DNA of 64,000 nt from Pseudomonas bananamidigenes (GTDB taxonomy: Bacteria > Pseudomonadota > Gammaproteobacteria > Pseudomonadales > Pseudomonadaceae), in the NCBI RefSeq assembly GCF_001679645.1, contig NZ_LRUN01000006.1:1-64000 (forward strand), in the 5' to 3' direction. Each line of letters starts with the position of its first letter. Within the stretch, counting starts at the first letter, position 1. The translations under genes and the position numbers were made by a program. The notes below the pieces were generated by a model. That model worked only from the letters and a program-made list of their open reading frames with translations. It was not told where the DNA came from and ran no database searches. Of this stretch, positions 1 to 8,718 are shown piece after piece.

Positions 1-345
1 TAACCAAAAACGCTGGGCCCCGGCGTACGGCACCTCGCTGAGGCTCGGTGTTCCTTCGCTCCGGGACTCATCCGAGGAGCATCGCCTCCGGTTTGCTTCG
101 CTGCACCTCCTCTCGATGTGTTCGACTTCGTCGAACGGTCGCTTCGCTCCCACCCCCGGATAAATCCCTCCACTCAGCCTGCCGAAGGGGCCGGCACGCC
201 AAAAGCGGTACTCGAGCTAACGCTCATCGTGTTGAGTGGTGAGATGCGAAAGGCGAAGGGCGACGGAGTGCTTTTGCTTTGATCGTTCCCACGCTCCGCG
301 TGGGAATGCAGCCCGGGACGCTCCGCGTTCCATTTCCGAAGGCAA
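1..345. other. No gene seen; one REP-type palindrome
   Basis: I see no convincing coding frame here; the open frames lack ribosome binding sites and have no recognisable protein features. The only structured element is a REP-type palindrome at about 281-332, GTTCCCACGC followed by GCGTGGGAA, with a second GC-rich arm. The same repeat recurs near 5.63 kb and 10.02 kb. Confidence 0.5.
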
Positions 346-380
346 CAAAAAAGGCGTGATCCTCTCGAATCACGCCTCTT
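346..380 (-). terminator. Rho-independent terminator of the phosphate transporter gene
   Basis: The arms AGGCGTGAT and ATCACGCCT enclose a loop of about 8 nt. The A-run at 347-352 becomes a T-run on the minus strand, just downstream of the transporter stop codon. Confidence 0.85.
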
Positions 381-396
381 TCATTACCACGATCTA

Positions 397-1872
397 TCAG
401 CTACCCAGCGCCTTCGATGCCAGCCAGAACAGGCCGGCCGACAGGGCCACGGTGGCCGGCAGGGTCAGAACCCAGGCCAGCAGGATGGTTTTCACGGTGC
501 CGCTGTGCAGGCCGCTTTTGTTGGCGACCATGGTGCCGGCCACGCCCGAGGACAGGACGTGGGTGGTGGACACCGGCAGGCTGAAGATGTTGGCCAGGCC
601 GATCATGCTCGCGGCAGTGATCTGCGCCGACATGCCCTGGGCATAGGTCATGCCTTGCTTGCCGATTTTCTCGCCAATGGTCAGGACCACGCGTTTCCAG
701 CCGATCATGGTGCCCAGACCCAGGGCCAGGGCGACCGCCAGAATCACCCAGAACGGGGCGTATTCGGTGGTGGTGGTCAGGTCTTTGCGCAGCTTGTCGA
801 GGTCGGCTTTTTCACGCGCTTCCAGGCCCGGGAGTTTGGCGACTTTCTTCGCGGTATCGTCCAGGCACAGCAGGTAGCGACGCACTTCGATGCGGCTTTC
901 CGCCGGCAGCGAGTGGTAGTCCGATACACCTTTGAGCGTGTGGAGCAGGGCGGAAATGGTCGGTTCGGTCTGCTGCGGGTTGCAGCGGAATTTCTCCGGC
1001 AGATCGCCTTCCACGCTTTTGCCCAGGGCCAGGAACTCGCCGAGGGAAGAGGCGTTGCGCTGGTAGAACTGGCTCAGGTGCAGGGTCGCATCGCGGGTAC
1101 GTTCGATCTGGTAGGTGGTGCTGTTCAGGTCGAGCACGAACTGCGCAGGCACGATACCGATCAGTACCAGCATGATCAGGCCGATGCCTTTCTGACCGTC
1201 GTTGGAGCCGTGCACGAAGCTCATGGCCATTGCGGACATCACCAGCACCAGACGATTCCAGAACGGCGGGTGTTTCTTGTCGTCGATCTTGCGACGCTGT
1301 TCCGGCGTCTTGTGCATTTTCGACAGCGGGCGCCACCATTTCAGGCCGATCAGCACCAGCGCGGCGACCAGGAAGCCAGCCATCGGCGAGAACACCAGCG
1401 AAGCACCGATATCGATCGCTTTCTGCCAGTTCACGCCATCACCCAGCGGAATATCGTTGATCAAGGCGTTGGCCAGGCCGACACCGAGGATCGAGCCGAT
1501 CAGGGTGTGGGAGCTGGAAGCCGGGATACCGAAGTACCAGGTGCCCAGGTTCCAGGCGATGGCGGCAGCGAGCAGCGAGAACACCATGGCCAGACCATGG
1601 CCGGTGTTCACGTTGATCAACAGTTCTACCGGCAGCAGATGGACGATGGCATACGCCACGCCGACGCCGCCCAGCAATACGCCGAGGAAGTTGAACACGC
1701 CCGAGAAGAACACCGCCAGATGAGGCGGCATCGCTTTGGTGTAGATAACAGTGGCTACCGCGTTAGCGGTGTCATGAAATCCATTGATGAACTCGAAGGC
1801 GAGGACAAATGTCAGGGCGAGCAGGAGGCTCACAAGCACCCAGGCATCCAGTCCGCTGAATAAATCGATCAT
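397..1872 (-). CDS. pitA: Inorganic phosphate transporter, PiT family
   Basis: Low-affinity phosphate permease of the inner membrane, probably coupled to protons or divalent-metal phosphate complexes as in the PiT family. The 491-aa product has the two family signatures: NGFHDTANAV near the N-terminus and HGSNDGQKG after the central region. Hydrophobic helices flank a polar insertion of about 100 residues (around residues 240-365), which is usual for the longer bacterial PitA type. It stands alone with its own terminator on the 3' side and a 375-bp gap on the 5' side. I see no Pho box. The family call is secure; the exact ion coupling is inferred. Confidence 0.95.
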   Translation of the reverse strand: MIDLFSGLDAWVLVSLLLALTFVLAFEFINGFHDTANAVATVIYTKAMPPHLAVFFSGVFNFLGVLLGGVGVAYAIVHLLPVELLINVNTGHGLAMVFSLLAAAIAWNLGTWYFGIPASSSHTLIGSILGVGLANALINDIPLGDGVNWQKAIDIGASLVFSPMAGFLVAALVLIGLKWWRPLSKMHKTPEQRRKIDDKKHPPFWNRLVLVMSAMAMSFVHGSNDGQKGIGLIMLVLIGIVPAQFVLDLNSTTYQIERTRDATLHLSQFYQRNASSLGEFLALGKSVEGDLPEKFRCNPQQTEPTISALLHTLKGVSDYHSLPAESRIEVRRYLLCLDDTAKKVAKLPGLEAREKADLDKLRKDLTTTTEYAPFWVILAVALALGLGTMIGWKRVVLTIGEKIGKQGMTYAQGMSAQITAASMIGLANIFSLPVSTTHVLSSGVAGTMVANKSGLHSGTVKTILLAWVLTLPATVALSAGLFWLASKALGS

Positions 1873-2247
1873 GAAGGTTTTCTGACCCGGTCATAAGGGG
1901 GCGCGATTATGCCAGAAAAGACTGGAAATCGATCCCCTACCTGCTCATCGGTCACCCTCTTCGCTCAATTAATTTGTATCAAGGTGCATTGCCCGAGCAT
2001 TTTGCAGGGTTTTGCAACCTGTTGATTCAATTGGAAAAAGTGCTTAGGGGTGGCAGATTGGCCGGTGTCCGAGAGGGGGTGGAATCTTGTATGAAAAATC
2101 TGAAAGACGTGTCTGACGTGCTCCAGGCCCGCGCAATACGGGGAAGCTGGCCGCTGCCCGCGGGTAGCGGGCGCGCAAGGCCTCGTCAGTCCACCGTGCT
2201 TGTAACCCGGTGAGTACGCTGACCTTCGAAAGATACAAAGGACGACG
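1873..2247. other. Intergenic, no gene seen
   Basis: This is the upstream region of the phosphate transporter gene. Open frames here are short, unsupported and disagree with each other. It presumably carries the transporter promoter, but I cannot point to a clear -35/-10 pair. Confidence 0.4.
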
Positions 2248-2448
2248 TCAAGGCTCTTCGGCTTTGAGTTCCTTTTCCATCTTCTGCAGTTCCTGCTGGA
2301 AGACCTGATCCTGAACAGTGGCGCGTTTGCGCCAGGGTTTGCGTTCCGGTTCGGGCTGGGCGGCGTAGGTGGTGACTTCCCCGCCGTAAACTTCCTTGTA
2401 ACGTTGTTCCTGGCGCTCAAGTTCCGCGCGCAGTTCGTCTTTCGTCAC
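2248..2448 (-). CDS. Small conserved-looking hypothetical protein, 66 aa
   Basis: A GTG start at 2446-2448 gives a 66-residue, highly charged protein starting [19 protein letters not shown] and ending in a Lys/Glu-rich tail; the middle is rich in Pro, Arg and Lys. It is probably helical and cytoplasmic, with no signal peptide or membrane segment. The frame stays open farther upstream, but that part has an unnatural composition, so I prefer the GTG. The ribosome binding site (AGGTAG) is weak. I cannot assign a function. Confidence 0.5.
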   Translation of the reverse strand: MTKDELRAELERQEQRYKEVYGGEVTTYAAQPEPERKPWRKRATVQDQVFQQELQKMEKELKAEEP

Positions 2449-2964
2449 AGTGCTACCTGTATGAGTTGAGATAAATGTCTGGTGAAACGCACTGCAACGA
2501 ATCGATTGACCCGTTCGCCGACAAGTCACTGCTCGAAAGGGCAGCGGTGCAATCGGCAAAGTGGCCAGGACTTCCATGTTACAGGCGGCTACGGCACCAG
2601 ATTAAAACTGACGCAGCATCAGTTTCCTGATTTCAGCGAGCGCGCTGGCGGTGCATGGGTGATGAACATCAGGCGCTGGCCGGGCTGAATGCAATGGACA
2701 TTGCTTCAGCGAATGGTGTCGGCAGCAGATAAAAGCGCGACACCATTAAGGGGCATTATAGCGGCCGATTCTGGATTGACTATCTTTGCCAAGTTAAAAA
2801 CGGTTCCGGATGTGTGATTGTTTTGTGACGCGCAACTGTCAGCAGTAGTTGCGACCTTGTTCATCAGTGATGTGTTTCTGGCGCCAATGGTCGAACAACT
2901 ATGGTTGCGGACCCGGAAGTAAGAAGTTGTTAAAAATCGTCGGCCTGTCGCTTGTGAGGCAATT
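2449..2964. other. Intergenic, no gene seen
   Basis: More than 500 bases precede the pcaR control region. Open frames here show no domain, start signal or codon pattern that I trust. The stretch around 2740-2960 is lower in GC than the flanking genes, as expected of a promoter region. Confidence 0.4.
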
Positions 2965-2996
2965 GCGATTATCGGTCGGTGGTTCGATAATCGCCC
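2965..2996 (+). promoter_or_regulatory. Candidate PcaR box upstream of pcaR
   Basis: GTTCGATAATCGCCC at 2982-2996 differs at one position from GTTCGATAATCGCAC, the box I recall for PcaR-controlled promoters of P. putida. An inverted half, GCGATTATCG, lies at 2965-2974. The site is about 80 bp before the pcaR start, which fits autoregulation (inference). Confidence 0.65.
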
Positions 2997-3077
2997 GAAG
3001 TTGGCAGGCCGGTACTTGTGCATCGGACTGCGAGTCGCTTGTATAGCCGTCGATCCGTACAGGAAAAAAGTCCCGAC

Positions 3078-3920
3078 ATGAACGATCAAATGCGCAATTC
3101 CTTTACGTCAGTGGCGCCGCCGATCGTTGCCTCACCGGCCAAGCGCATCCAGGCCATGACCGGCGATCCTGATTTCATGACTTCTCTGGCCCGTGGCCTG
3201 GCGGTGGTGCAGGCGTTTCAGGAGCGCAAACGGCACCTGACCATCGCCCAGATCAGTCACCGCACGGAAATTCCCCGCGCCGCCGTGCGCCGTTGCCTGC
3301 ACACCTTGATCAAACTCGGCTACGCCACCACCGACGGGCGTACCTACTCTTTGTTGCCGAAAGTGCTGACCCTCGGTCACGCCTATCTGTCGTCGACGCC
3401 GCTGGCCGTCTCCGCCCAACCGTACCTCGACCGCATGAGCGAGCAACTGCACGAAGCCTGCAACATGGCCACGCTGGAAGGGGACGACATCCTTTATATC
3501 GCACGTTCGGCCACGACCCAGCGCCTGATCTCGGTGGATCTGTCAGTGGGCGGGCGTTTGCCGGCCTACTGCACGTCCATGGGCCGGATCCTGCTGGCGG
3601 CGCTGGACGACACCTCGCTGCGCGAATACCTCGACCACGCCGAACTGGTGGCCAAGACCAGTCGCACATTGCACACCCCCGAGTCCTTGCTCGCCTGTCT
3701 GCAAGAGGTACGGCAGCAAGGCTGGTGCATCGTCGATCAGGAACTGGAGCAGGGTCTGCGTTCGATCGCAGTGCCGGTGTACGACGCTTCCGGCCAGGTG
3801 GTGGCGGCGCTCAATGTCAGCACTCATGCCGGCCGCGTCAGTCGCAGCGAACTGGAACAACGTTTTCTCCCGGGCCTGTTGAGCGCCAGCCGCGATCTCA
3901 GTGCGCAGTTGTTCGCCTGA
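3078..3920 (+). CDS. pcaR: IclR-family regulator of the beta-ketoadipate pathway, PcaR
   Basis: Transcription regulator that responds to beta-ketoadipate and controls pca genes in Pseudomonas (established for the family). The 280-aa product has an N-terminal winged helix (about residues 30-95, with AQISHRTEIPRAAVRRCLHT as recognition region) and a C-terminal IclR effector domain (GRLPAYCTSMGRILLAAL, then CIVDQELEQGLRSIAVPV). I chose the ATG at 3078 because AGGAAAAAAG lies just before it and the length then matches PcaR. It is first in a colinear pca cluster, and a PcaR-like box lies directly after its stop codon. Confidence 0.95.
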   Translation: MNDQMRNSFTSVAPPIVASPAKRIQAMTGDPDFMTSLARGLAVVQAFQERKRHLTIAQISHRTEIPRAAVRRCLHTLIKLGYATTDGRTYSLLPKVLTLGHAYLSSTPLAVSAQPYLDRMSEQLHEACNMATLEGDDILYIARSATTQRLISVDLSVGGRLPAYCTSMGRILLAALDDTSLREYLDHAELVAKTSRTLHTPESLLACLQEVRQQGWCIVDQELEQGLRSIAVPVYDASGQVVAALNVSTHAGRVSRSELEQRFLPGLLSASRDLSAQLFA

Positions 3921-3927
3921 TGAAGCT

Positions 3928-3960
3928 GTTCGATAAACGCACAGAGTTGCGTTTATCGAA
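3928..3960 (+). promoter_or_regulatory. PcaR-like operator between pcaR and pcaK
   Basis: GTTCGATAAACGCAC at 3928-3942 matches the PcaR consensus at 14 of 15 positions. It is part of a perfect inverted repeat with 13-bp arms, TTCGATAAACGCA (3929-3941) and TGCGTTTATCGAA (3948-3960). No T-run follows, so an operator is a better reading than a terminator. Confidence 0.65.
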
Positions 3961-4214
3961 TTGACGCTAAAACCCTCGGATCATTAATGTCGCGGCAGCG
4001 TCATCCGGCACCGAAATGAATGAGCCCGCCGGATCGTCGACTTCCATAATAATGACAAGAGGCAACTTCCCATGTGCACGTTCCCCGACTGTCGCCGCTC
4101 CCGGTCCTGTTGCCGATTTCAGCGCAACGCCTGATTCCCTCCTTATAGAGTTGTATCCGTGCCGGTCATTGGCCGGTCGCCGTTCGACTGCGTTTTCTGC
4201 GTGGAATAAAAATA

Positions 4215-5561
4215 ATGAACCAGCCTCAGTCCGCTGTAGGTCACTGCCTCGACGTGCAGTCCTTCATCAATGCCCAACCGATCTCGCGCTATCAGTGGCG
4301 GGTGGTGATTCTGTGTTTCCTGATTGTCTTTCTCGATGGCCTCGACACGGCGGCCATGGGTTTTATCGCGCCGGCCCTGTCTCAGGATTGGGGCATCGAC
4401 CGCGCCAGCCTCGGCCCGGTGATGAGCGCCGCGCTGATCGGCATGGTCTTCGGCGCGTTGGGTTCCGGGCCGTTGGCTGACCGCTTCGGGCGAAAAGTCG
4501 TATTGGTCGGCGCGGTTTTTCTGTTCGGTGCTTTCAGCCTGGCTTCGGCCTATGCCACCAGCGTCGAACAATTGCTGGTGCTGCGTTTCCTCACCGGGCT
4601 GGGACTGGGCGCGGGCATGCCGAACGCCACCACGCTGTTGTCGGAATACACCCCGGAGCGCAAGAAGTCGCTTTTGGTGACCAGCATGTTCTGTGGGTTC
4701 AACCTTGGCATGGCCGGTGGCGGATTCATTTCGGCCAAGCTGATTCCGGCGTTCGGCTGGCACAGTCTGTTGCTGATCGGCGGAATCCTGCCGTTGATCC
4801 TCGCCGGAGTATTGCTGGCCTGGTTGCCGGAATCGGCGCGCTATCTGGTGGTACGCAATCGCGGCACCGACAAGGTGCGCAAAACCCTCGCACCGATCGA
4901 CCCGGCCACCGTCGCCCAAGCGGCGAGCTTCAGTGTGCCGGAACAGAAAACCGTAAAAGCCCGCAATGTGTTCGCGGTGATTTTCTCCGGCACCTACAGC
5001 GTCGGCACATTGCTGCTGTGGCTGACTTACTTCATGGGCCTGGTGATTGTTTATCTGTTGACCAGTTGGCTGCCGACCCTCATGCGTGACAGCGGCGCGA
5101 GCATGGAGCAGGCGGCCTTCATCGGCGCGCTGTTCCAGTTCGGAGGGGTGTTGAGCGCAGTGGGCGTAGGCTGGGCGATGGACCGGTTCAATCCGCACAA
5201 GGTCATCGGCATTTTCTACCTGCTGGCCGGGGTGTTTGCCTACGCGGTTGGGCAAAGCCTGGGCAACATCACATTGCTGGCGACGCTGGTACTGGTGGCG
5301 GGCATGTGCGTCAACGGCGCGCAATCGGCAATGCCGTCACTGGCGGCGCGGTTTTATCCGACCCAGGGCCGGGCGACAGGGGTGTCGTGGATGCTGGGGA
5401 TCGGCCGCTTCGGTGCGATTCTCGGCGCATGGATGGGCGCGACCCTGCTGGGCCTGGGCTGGAACTTCGAACAAGTGCTCACGGCACTGGTGATCCCGGC
5501 GGGGCTGGCGACAGCAGCGGTGGTCATCAAGGGCCTGGTCAGTCACGCGGACGCAACCTGA
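4215..5561 (+). CDS. pcaK: 4-hydroxybenzoate/protocatechuate transporter PcaK (MFS, AAHS family)
   Basis: Inner-membrane symporter that takes up 4-hydroxybenzoate and protocatechuate. The 448-aa protein has about 12 membrane segments. The first helix carries DGLDTA, the aromatic acid:H+ symporter motif, and the loop after helix 2 carries ADRFGRK, the MFS motif A. A shorter cytoplasmic loop lies around residues 210-255. It follows pcaR with a 294-bp gap that holds a PcaR-like operator, so it probably has its own promoter. The ribosome binding site before the ATG is poor (GGAATAAAAATA). Confidence 0.93.
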   Translation: MNQPQSAVGHCLDVQSFINAQPISRYQWRVVILCFLIVFLDGLDTAAMGFIAPALSQDWGIDRASLGPVMSAALIGMVFGALGSGPLADRFGRKVVLVGAVFLFGAFSLASAYATSVEQLLVLRFLTGLGLGAGMPNATTLLSEYTPERKKSLLVTSMFCGFNLGMAGGGFISAKLIPAFGWHSLLLIGGILPLILAGVLLAWLPESARYLVVRNRGTDKVRKTLAPIDPATVAQAASFSVPEQKTVKARNVFAVIFSGTYSVGTLLLWLTYFMGLVIVYLLTSWLPTLMRDSGASMEQAAFIGALFQFGGVLSAVGVGWAMDRFNPHKVIGIFYLLAGVFAYAVGQSLGNITLLATLVLVAGMCVNGAQSAMPSLAARFYPTQGRATGVSWMLGIGRFGAILGAWMGATLLGLGWNFEQVLTALVIPAGLATAAVVIKGLVSHADAT

Positions 5562-5626
5562 GTTTCATTGCAGGATCGCTCCCACGTCGAACCGGCCTCA
5601 AAGGACGCTCCGTGCTCGGCTCAGGA

Positions 5627-5679
5627 AGGGACGCGGAGCGTCCCGGACTGCGTTCCCACGCAGAGCGTGGGAACGATCA
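5627..5679. repeat. REP-type palindrome (GTTCCCACGC family)
   Basis: GGGACGCGGAGCGTCCC is followed by CGTTCCCACGCAGAGCGTGGGAACG, written here as two adjacent hairpins. It is the same family as the elements at 281-332 and 10023-10128 and lies between pcaK and pcaI. Confidence 0.75.
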
Positions 5680-5708
5680 GGGGCGGAACGATAGGTTGAT
5701 AACAATCT

Positions 5709-5740
5709 GTTCGATAAACGAACACTCAGTCGATTATCGG
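5709..5740 (+). promoter_or_regulatory. PcaR-like box upstream of pcaI
   Basis: GTTCGATAAACGAAC at 5709-5723 has 13 of 15 matches to GTTCGATAATCGCAC. An inverted half, CGATTATCGG, follows at 5731-5740. It lies about 105 bp before the pcaI start, downstream of the REP element. Confidence 0.6.
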
Positions 5741-5843
5741 ATTGTTTGGTGAAAATCAGCGGCTTAATCTTCAGTGACTTCGGCGCATGACCTCGCGCCT
5801 TTTTTATCACTGGCGATTCACTGGAAAAACGGGAGCCCGCTCC

Positions 5844-6701
5844 ATGGCTGAGATTCTTTCGCTGCACGACGCGGTGAAGCGATTCGTCAACGACGGCGAC
5901 ACCGTCGCGCTCGAAGGCTTCACGCACCTGATCCCTACGGCGGCGGGTCATGAAATCATTCGTCAGGGCAAGAAAGGTCTGACCCTGGTGCGGATGACCC
6001 CTGACCTGATCTATGACCAACTGATCGGTGCCGGTTGTGCCCGCAAACTGATCTTCTCCTGGGGCGGCAACCCGGGCGTGGGCTCGCTGCACCGTCTGCG
6101 CGACGCAGTCGAGAAACAATGGCCCCATGCGCTGGAAATCGAAGAGCACAGCCACGCCGACCTCGCCAACGCCTATGTCGCCGGCGCTTCCGGCCTGCCA
6201 TTTGCGGTGTTGCGGGCCTACGCCGGTTCGGATCTGCCGAAGGTCAACCCGCTGATCAAATCCGTCACTTGCCCGTTCACCGGTGAAGTGCTGGCCGCCG
6301 TGCCTTCGGTGCGCCCGGACGTCACCGTGATCCACGCCCAGAAAGCCGACCGTCAGGGCAACGTGCTGTTGTGGGGCATTCTCGGTGTGCAGAAAGAAGC
6401 CGCACTGGCCGCCAGGCGTTGCATCGTCACCGTTGAAGAAATCGTCGACAACCTCGACGCGCCGATGAACGCCTGTGTGCTGCCGACCTGGGCTTTGAGC
6501 GCAGTCTGCCATGTACCCGGTGGCGCACATCCGTCCTACGCCCACGGTTACACCGAGCGTGACAACCGTTTCTATCAGGCGTGGGATCCGATCGCCCGCG
6601 ACCGTGAGACGTTTACCGCGTGGATCAACGAATACATCCATGGCTGCGCTGACTTCAGCGAATTCCAGGCCAGATTGGCCGCTGCTTCGGAGGCCAAATA
6701 A
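5844..6701 (+). CDS. pcaI: 3-oxoadipate CoA-transferase subunit A (CatI/PcaI type)
   Basis: With the next gene it moves CoA from succinyl-CoA to 3-oxoadipate, giving 3-oxoadipyl-CoA. The 285-aa protein resembles the longer CatI-type alpha subunit (GFTHLIPTAAGHE, FSWGGNPGVGS, PTWALSAVCHVPGG), not the roughly 230-aa PcaI of P. putida. I chose the ATG at 5844, preceded by GGGAG, over an upstream start at 5787 whose extension does not look native. Its stop overlaps the next start (TAATG), so translation is probably coupled. A PcaR-like box lies upstream. Confidence 0.93.
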   Translation: MAEILSLHDAVKRFVNDGDTVALEGFTHLIPTAAGHEIIRQGKKGLTLVRMTPDLIYDQLIGAGCARKLIFSWGGNPGVGSLHRLRDAVEKQWPHALEIEEHSHADLANAYVAGASGLPFAVLRAYAGSDLPKVNPLIKSVTCPFTGEVLAAVPSVRPDVTVIHAQKADRQGNVLLWGILGVQKEAALAARRCIVTVEEIVDNLDAPMNACVLPTWALSAVCHVPGGAHPSYAHGYTERDNRFYQAWDPIARDRETFTAWINEYIHGCADFSEFQARLAAASEAK

Positions 6702-7480
6702 TGACGTACACCACCAACGAAATGATGACCGTCGCTGCGGCCCGTCGCCTGAAGAACGGCTCGGTGTGCTTCGTCGGCATCGGCCTGCCGTCGAAAGCCG
6801 CCAACCTGGCGCGCCTGACCTCGTCGCCGGACGTGGTGTTGATCTACGAGTCCGGTCCGATCGGCGCCAAACCCAGTGTGTTGCCACTGTCGATCGGTGA
6901 CGGCGAGCTGGCGGAAACTGCCGACACCGTCGTGCCGACCGCCGAGATTTTTCGCTACTGGCTGCAGGGCGGGCGCATCGACGTCGGTTTCCTCGGCGCG
7001 GCGCAGGTCGACCGTTTCGGCAACATCAACACCACCGTGGTCGGCGATTATCACCAGCCGAAAGTGCGCCTGCCGGGTGCCGGTGGCGCGCCTGAAATTG
7101 CCGGCTCCGCGAAAAGCGTGCTGATCATCCTCAAGCAGTCGGCGCGTTCGTTTGTCGACAAGCTCGATTTCATTACATCGGTCGGCCATGGCGAGGGCGG
7201 CGATTCGCGCAAACGTCTGGGCCTGCCGGGTGCCGGTCCGGTCGGCATCATCACCGACCTGTGCATCATGGAACCGGAAGCGGGCACCAACGAGTTCGTG
7301 GTGACCGCCCTGCATCCGGGCGTGACCCGCGAACAAGTGGTCGCCGCCACCGGTTGGGCGATCCGGTTCGCCGACAGCGTTGCGGTCACTGCCGAACCGA
7401 CCGAGGTGGAGCTGACCGCCCTGCGCGATCTTGAGGCCCGCACTGCAGCGGCCCACGGCCAGGCTCCGGGAGAAGCATGA
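6701..7480 (+). CDS. pcaJ: 3-oxoadipate CoA-transferase subunit B (CatJ/PcaJ type)
   Basis: Second subunit of the succinyl-CoA:3-oxoadipate CoA-transferase. The 259-aa product carries FVGIGLPSKAANLAR near the N-terminus and IYESGPIGAKP, where the glutamate is the likely CoA-accepting catalytic residue by analogy with family I transferases. The sequence matches the CatJ type in length and motifs. It overlaps pcaI by one base and pcaF by four, so all three are one translational unit. Confidence 0.93.
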   Translation: MTYTTNEMMTVAAARRLKNGSVCFVGIGLPSKAANLARLTSSPDVVLIYESGPIGAKPSVLPLSIGDGELAETADTVVPTAEIFRYWLQGGRIDVGFLGAAQVDRFGNINTTVVGDYHQPKVRLPGAGGAPEIAGSAKSVLIILKQSARSFVDKLDFITSVGHGEGGDSRKRLGLPGAGPVGIITDLCIMEPEAGTNEFVVTALHPGVTREQVVAATGWAIRFADSVAVTAEPTEVELTALRDLEARTAAAHGQAPGEA

Positions 7481-8682
7481 TGCGTGACGTTTATATCTGC
7501 GATGCGATTCGTACCCCCATCGGTCGTTTCGGTGGCGGTCTGGCGGCGGTGCGCGCCGATGACCTGGCAGCGGTGCCGATCAAGGCCCTGATGGAACGCA
7601 ATCCGTCGGTGGACTGGAACGCCCTCGACGAAGTGTTCCTCGGCTGTGCCAACCAGGCCGGCGAAGACAACCGCAACGTGGCGCGCATGGCGCTGCTGCT
7701 GGCCGGGCTGCCGGAGAGCGTGCCCGGTGTCACCCTCAATCGTCTTTGCGCATCGGGCATGGACGCCATCGGCACCGCGTTCCGCGCTATCGCCAGCGGC
7801 GAAATGGAGCTGGCGATTGCCGGTGGCGTCGAGTCGATGTCCCGCGCACCGTTCGTGATGGGCAAGGCTGACGCGGCGTTCTCGCGCAACATGAAGCTGG
7901 AAGACACCACCATCGGCTGGCGTTTCATCAACCCGCTGATGAAGGCCCAGTACGGCGTCGACGCGATGCCGCAGACCGCCGACAACGTCGCCGACGACTA
8001 TAAAGTGTCGCGCGAAGATCAGGACGCATTCGCCCTGCGCAGTCAGCAACGCACGGCCGCCGCCCAGGCTGCCGGCTACTTCGCCGAAGAGATCATCGAA
8101 GTGCGGATCGCCCACAAGAAAGGCGAAACCGTGGTCAGCCAGGATGAACATCCCCGCGCCGACACGACCCTTGAAGCGCTGAGCAAACTGAAACCGGTCA
8201 ACGGCCCGGACAAGACCGTCACCGCCGGCAACGCGTCGGGTGTGAATGACGGTGCCGCCGCGCTGATTCTGGCCAGCGCCGAAGCGGTGAAAAAACACGG
8301 CCTGACCGCCCGTGCCAAAGTGCTGGGCATGGCCAGCGCGGGGGTCGCTCCACGGGTGATGGGCATCGGCCCGGTGCCGGCGGTGCGCAAGCTCACCGAG
8401 CGCCTCGGCGTGGCGGTCAGCGATTTCGATGTGATCGAACTCAACGAAGCCTTCGCCAGCCAGGGTCTGGCGGTGCTGCGCGAACTGGGTCTGGCGGACG
8501 ACGCGGCCCAGGTCAACCCGAACGGTGGCGCGATTGCTTTGGGCCACCCGTTGGGTATGAGCGGCGCGCGTCTGGTGCTGACCGCGCTGCATCATCTGGA
8601 AAAGACCGGTGGCAAGAAAGGTCTGGCGACCATGTGCGTCGGTGTCGGTCAGGGTCTGGCCCTGGCCATCGAACGCGTCTGA
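7477..8682 (+). CDS. pcaF: 3-oxoadipyl-CoA thiolase
   Basis: Last step of the pathway: splits 3-oxoadipyl-CoA with CoA into succinyl-CoA and acetyl-CoA. The 401-aa thiolase has the nucleophilic cysteine in NRLCASGMDA (about residue 90), GGVESMSRAP, the catalytic histidine in ALGHPLGMSGAR, and the second cysteine in TMCVGVGQG near the C-terminus. Two adjacent ATG codons exist at 7477 and 7480; the first overlaps the pcaJ stop region. The next gene starts 36 bp on, after a good AGAGGAAAG site. Confidence 0.95.
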   Translation: MMRDVYICDAIRTPIGRFGGGLAAVRADDLAAVPIKALMERNPSVDWNALDEVFLGCANQAGEDNRNVARMALLLAGLPESVPGVTLNRLCASGMDAIGTAFRAIASGEMELAIAGGVESMSRAPFVMGKADAAFSRNMKLEDTTIGWRFINPLMKAQYGVDAMPQTADNVADDYKVSREDQDAFALRSQQRTAAAQAAGYFAEEIIEVRIAHKKGETVVSQDEHPRADTTLEALSKLKPVNGPDKTVTAGNASGVNDGAAALILASAEAVKKHGLTARAKVLGMASAGVAPRVMGIGPVPAVRKLTERLGVAVSDFDVIELNEAFASQGLAVLRELGLADDAAQVNPNGGAIALGHPLGMSGARLVLTALHHLEKTGGKKGLATMCVGVGQGLALAIERV

Positions 8683-8718
8683 CGCAAGCCGTGACGAAAA
8701 AGAACAGAGGAAAGCGAA

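Noticed and set aside
3929..3960. Strong hairpin after pcaR as a rho-independent terminator
   Set aside because: No T-run follows on either strand and the arms match PcaR boxes, so I call it an operator.
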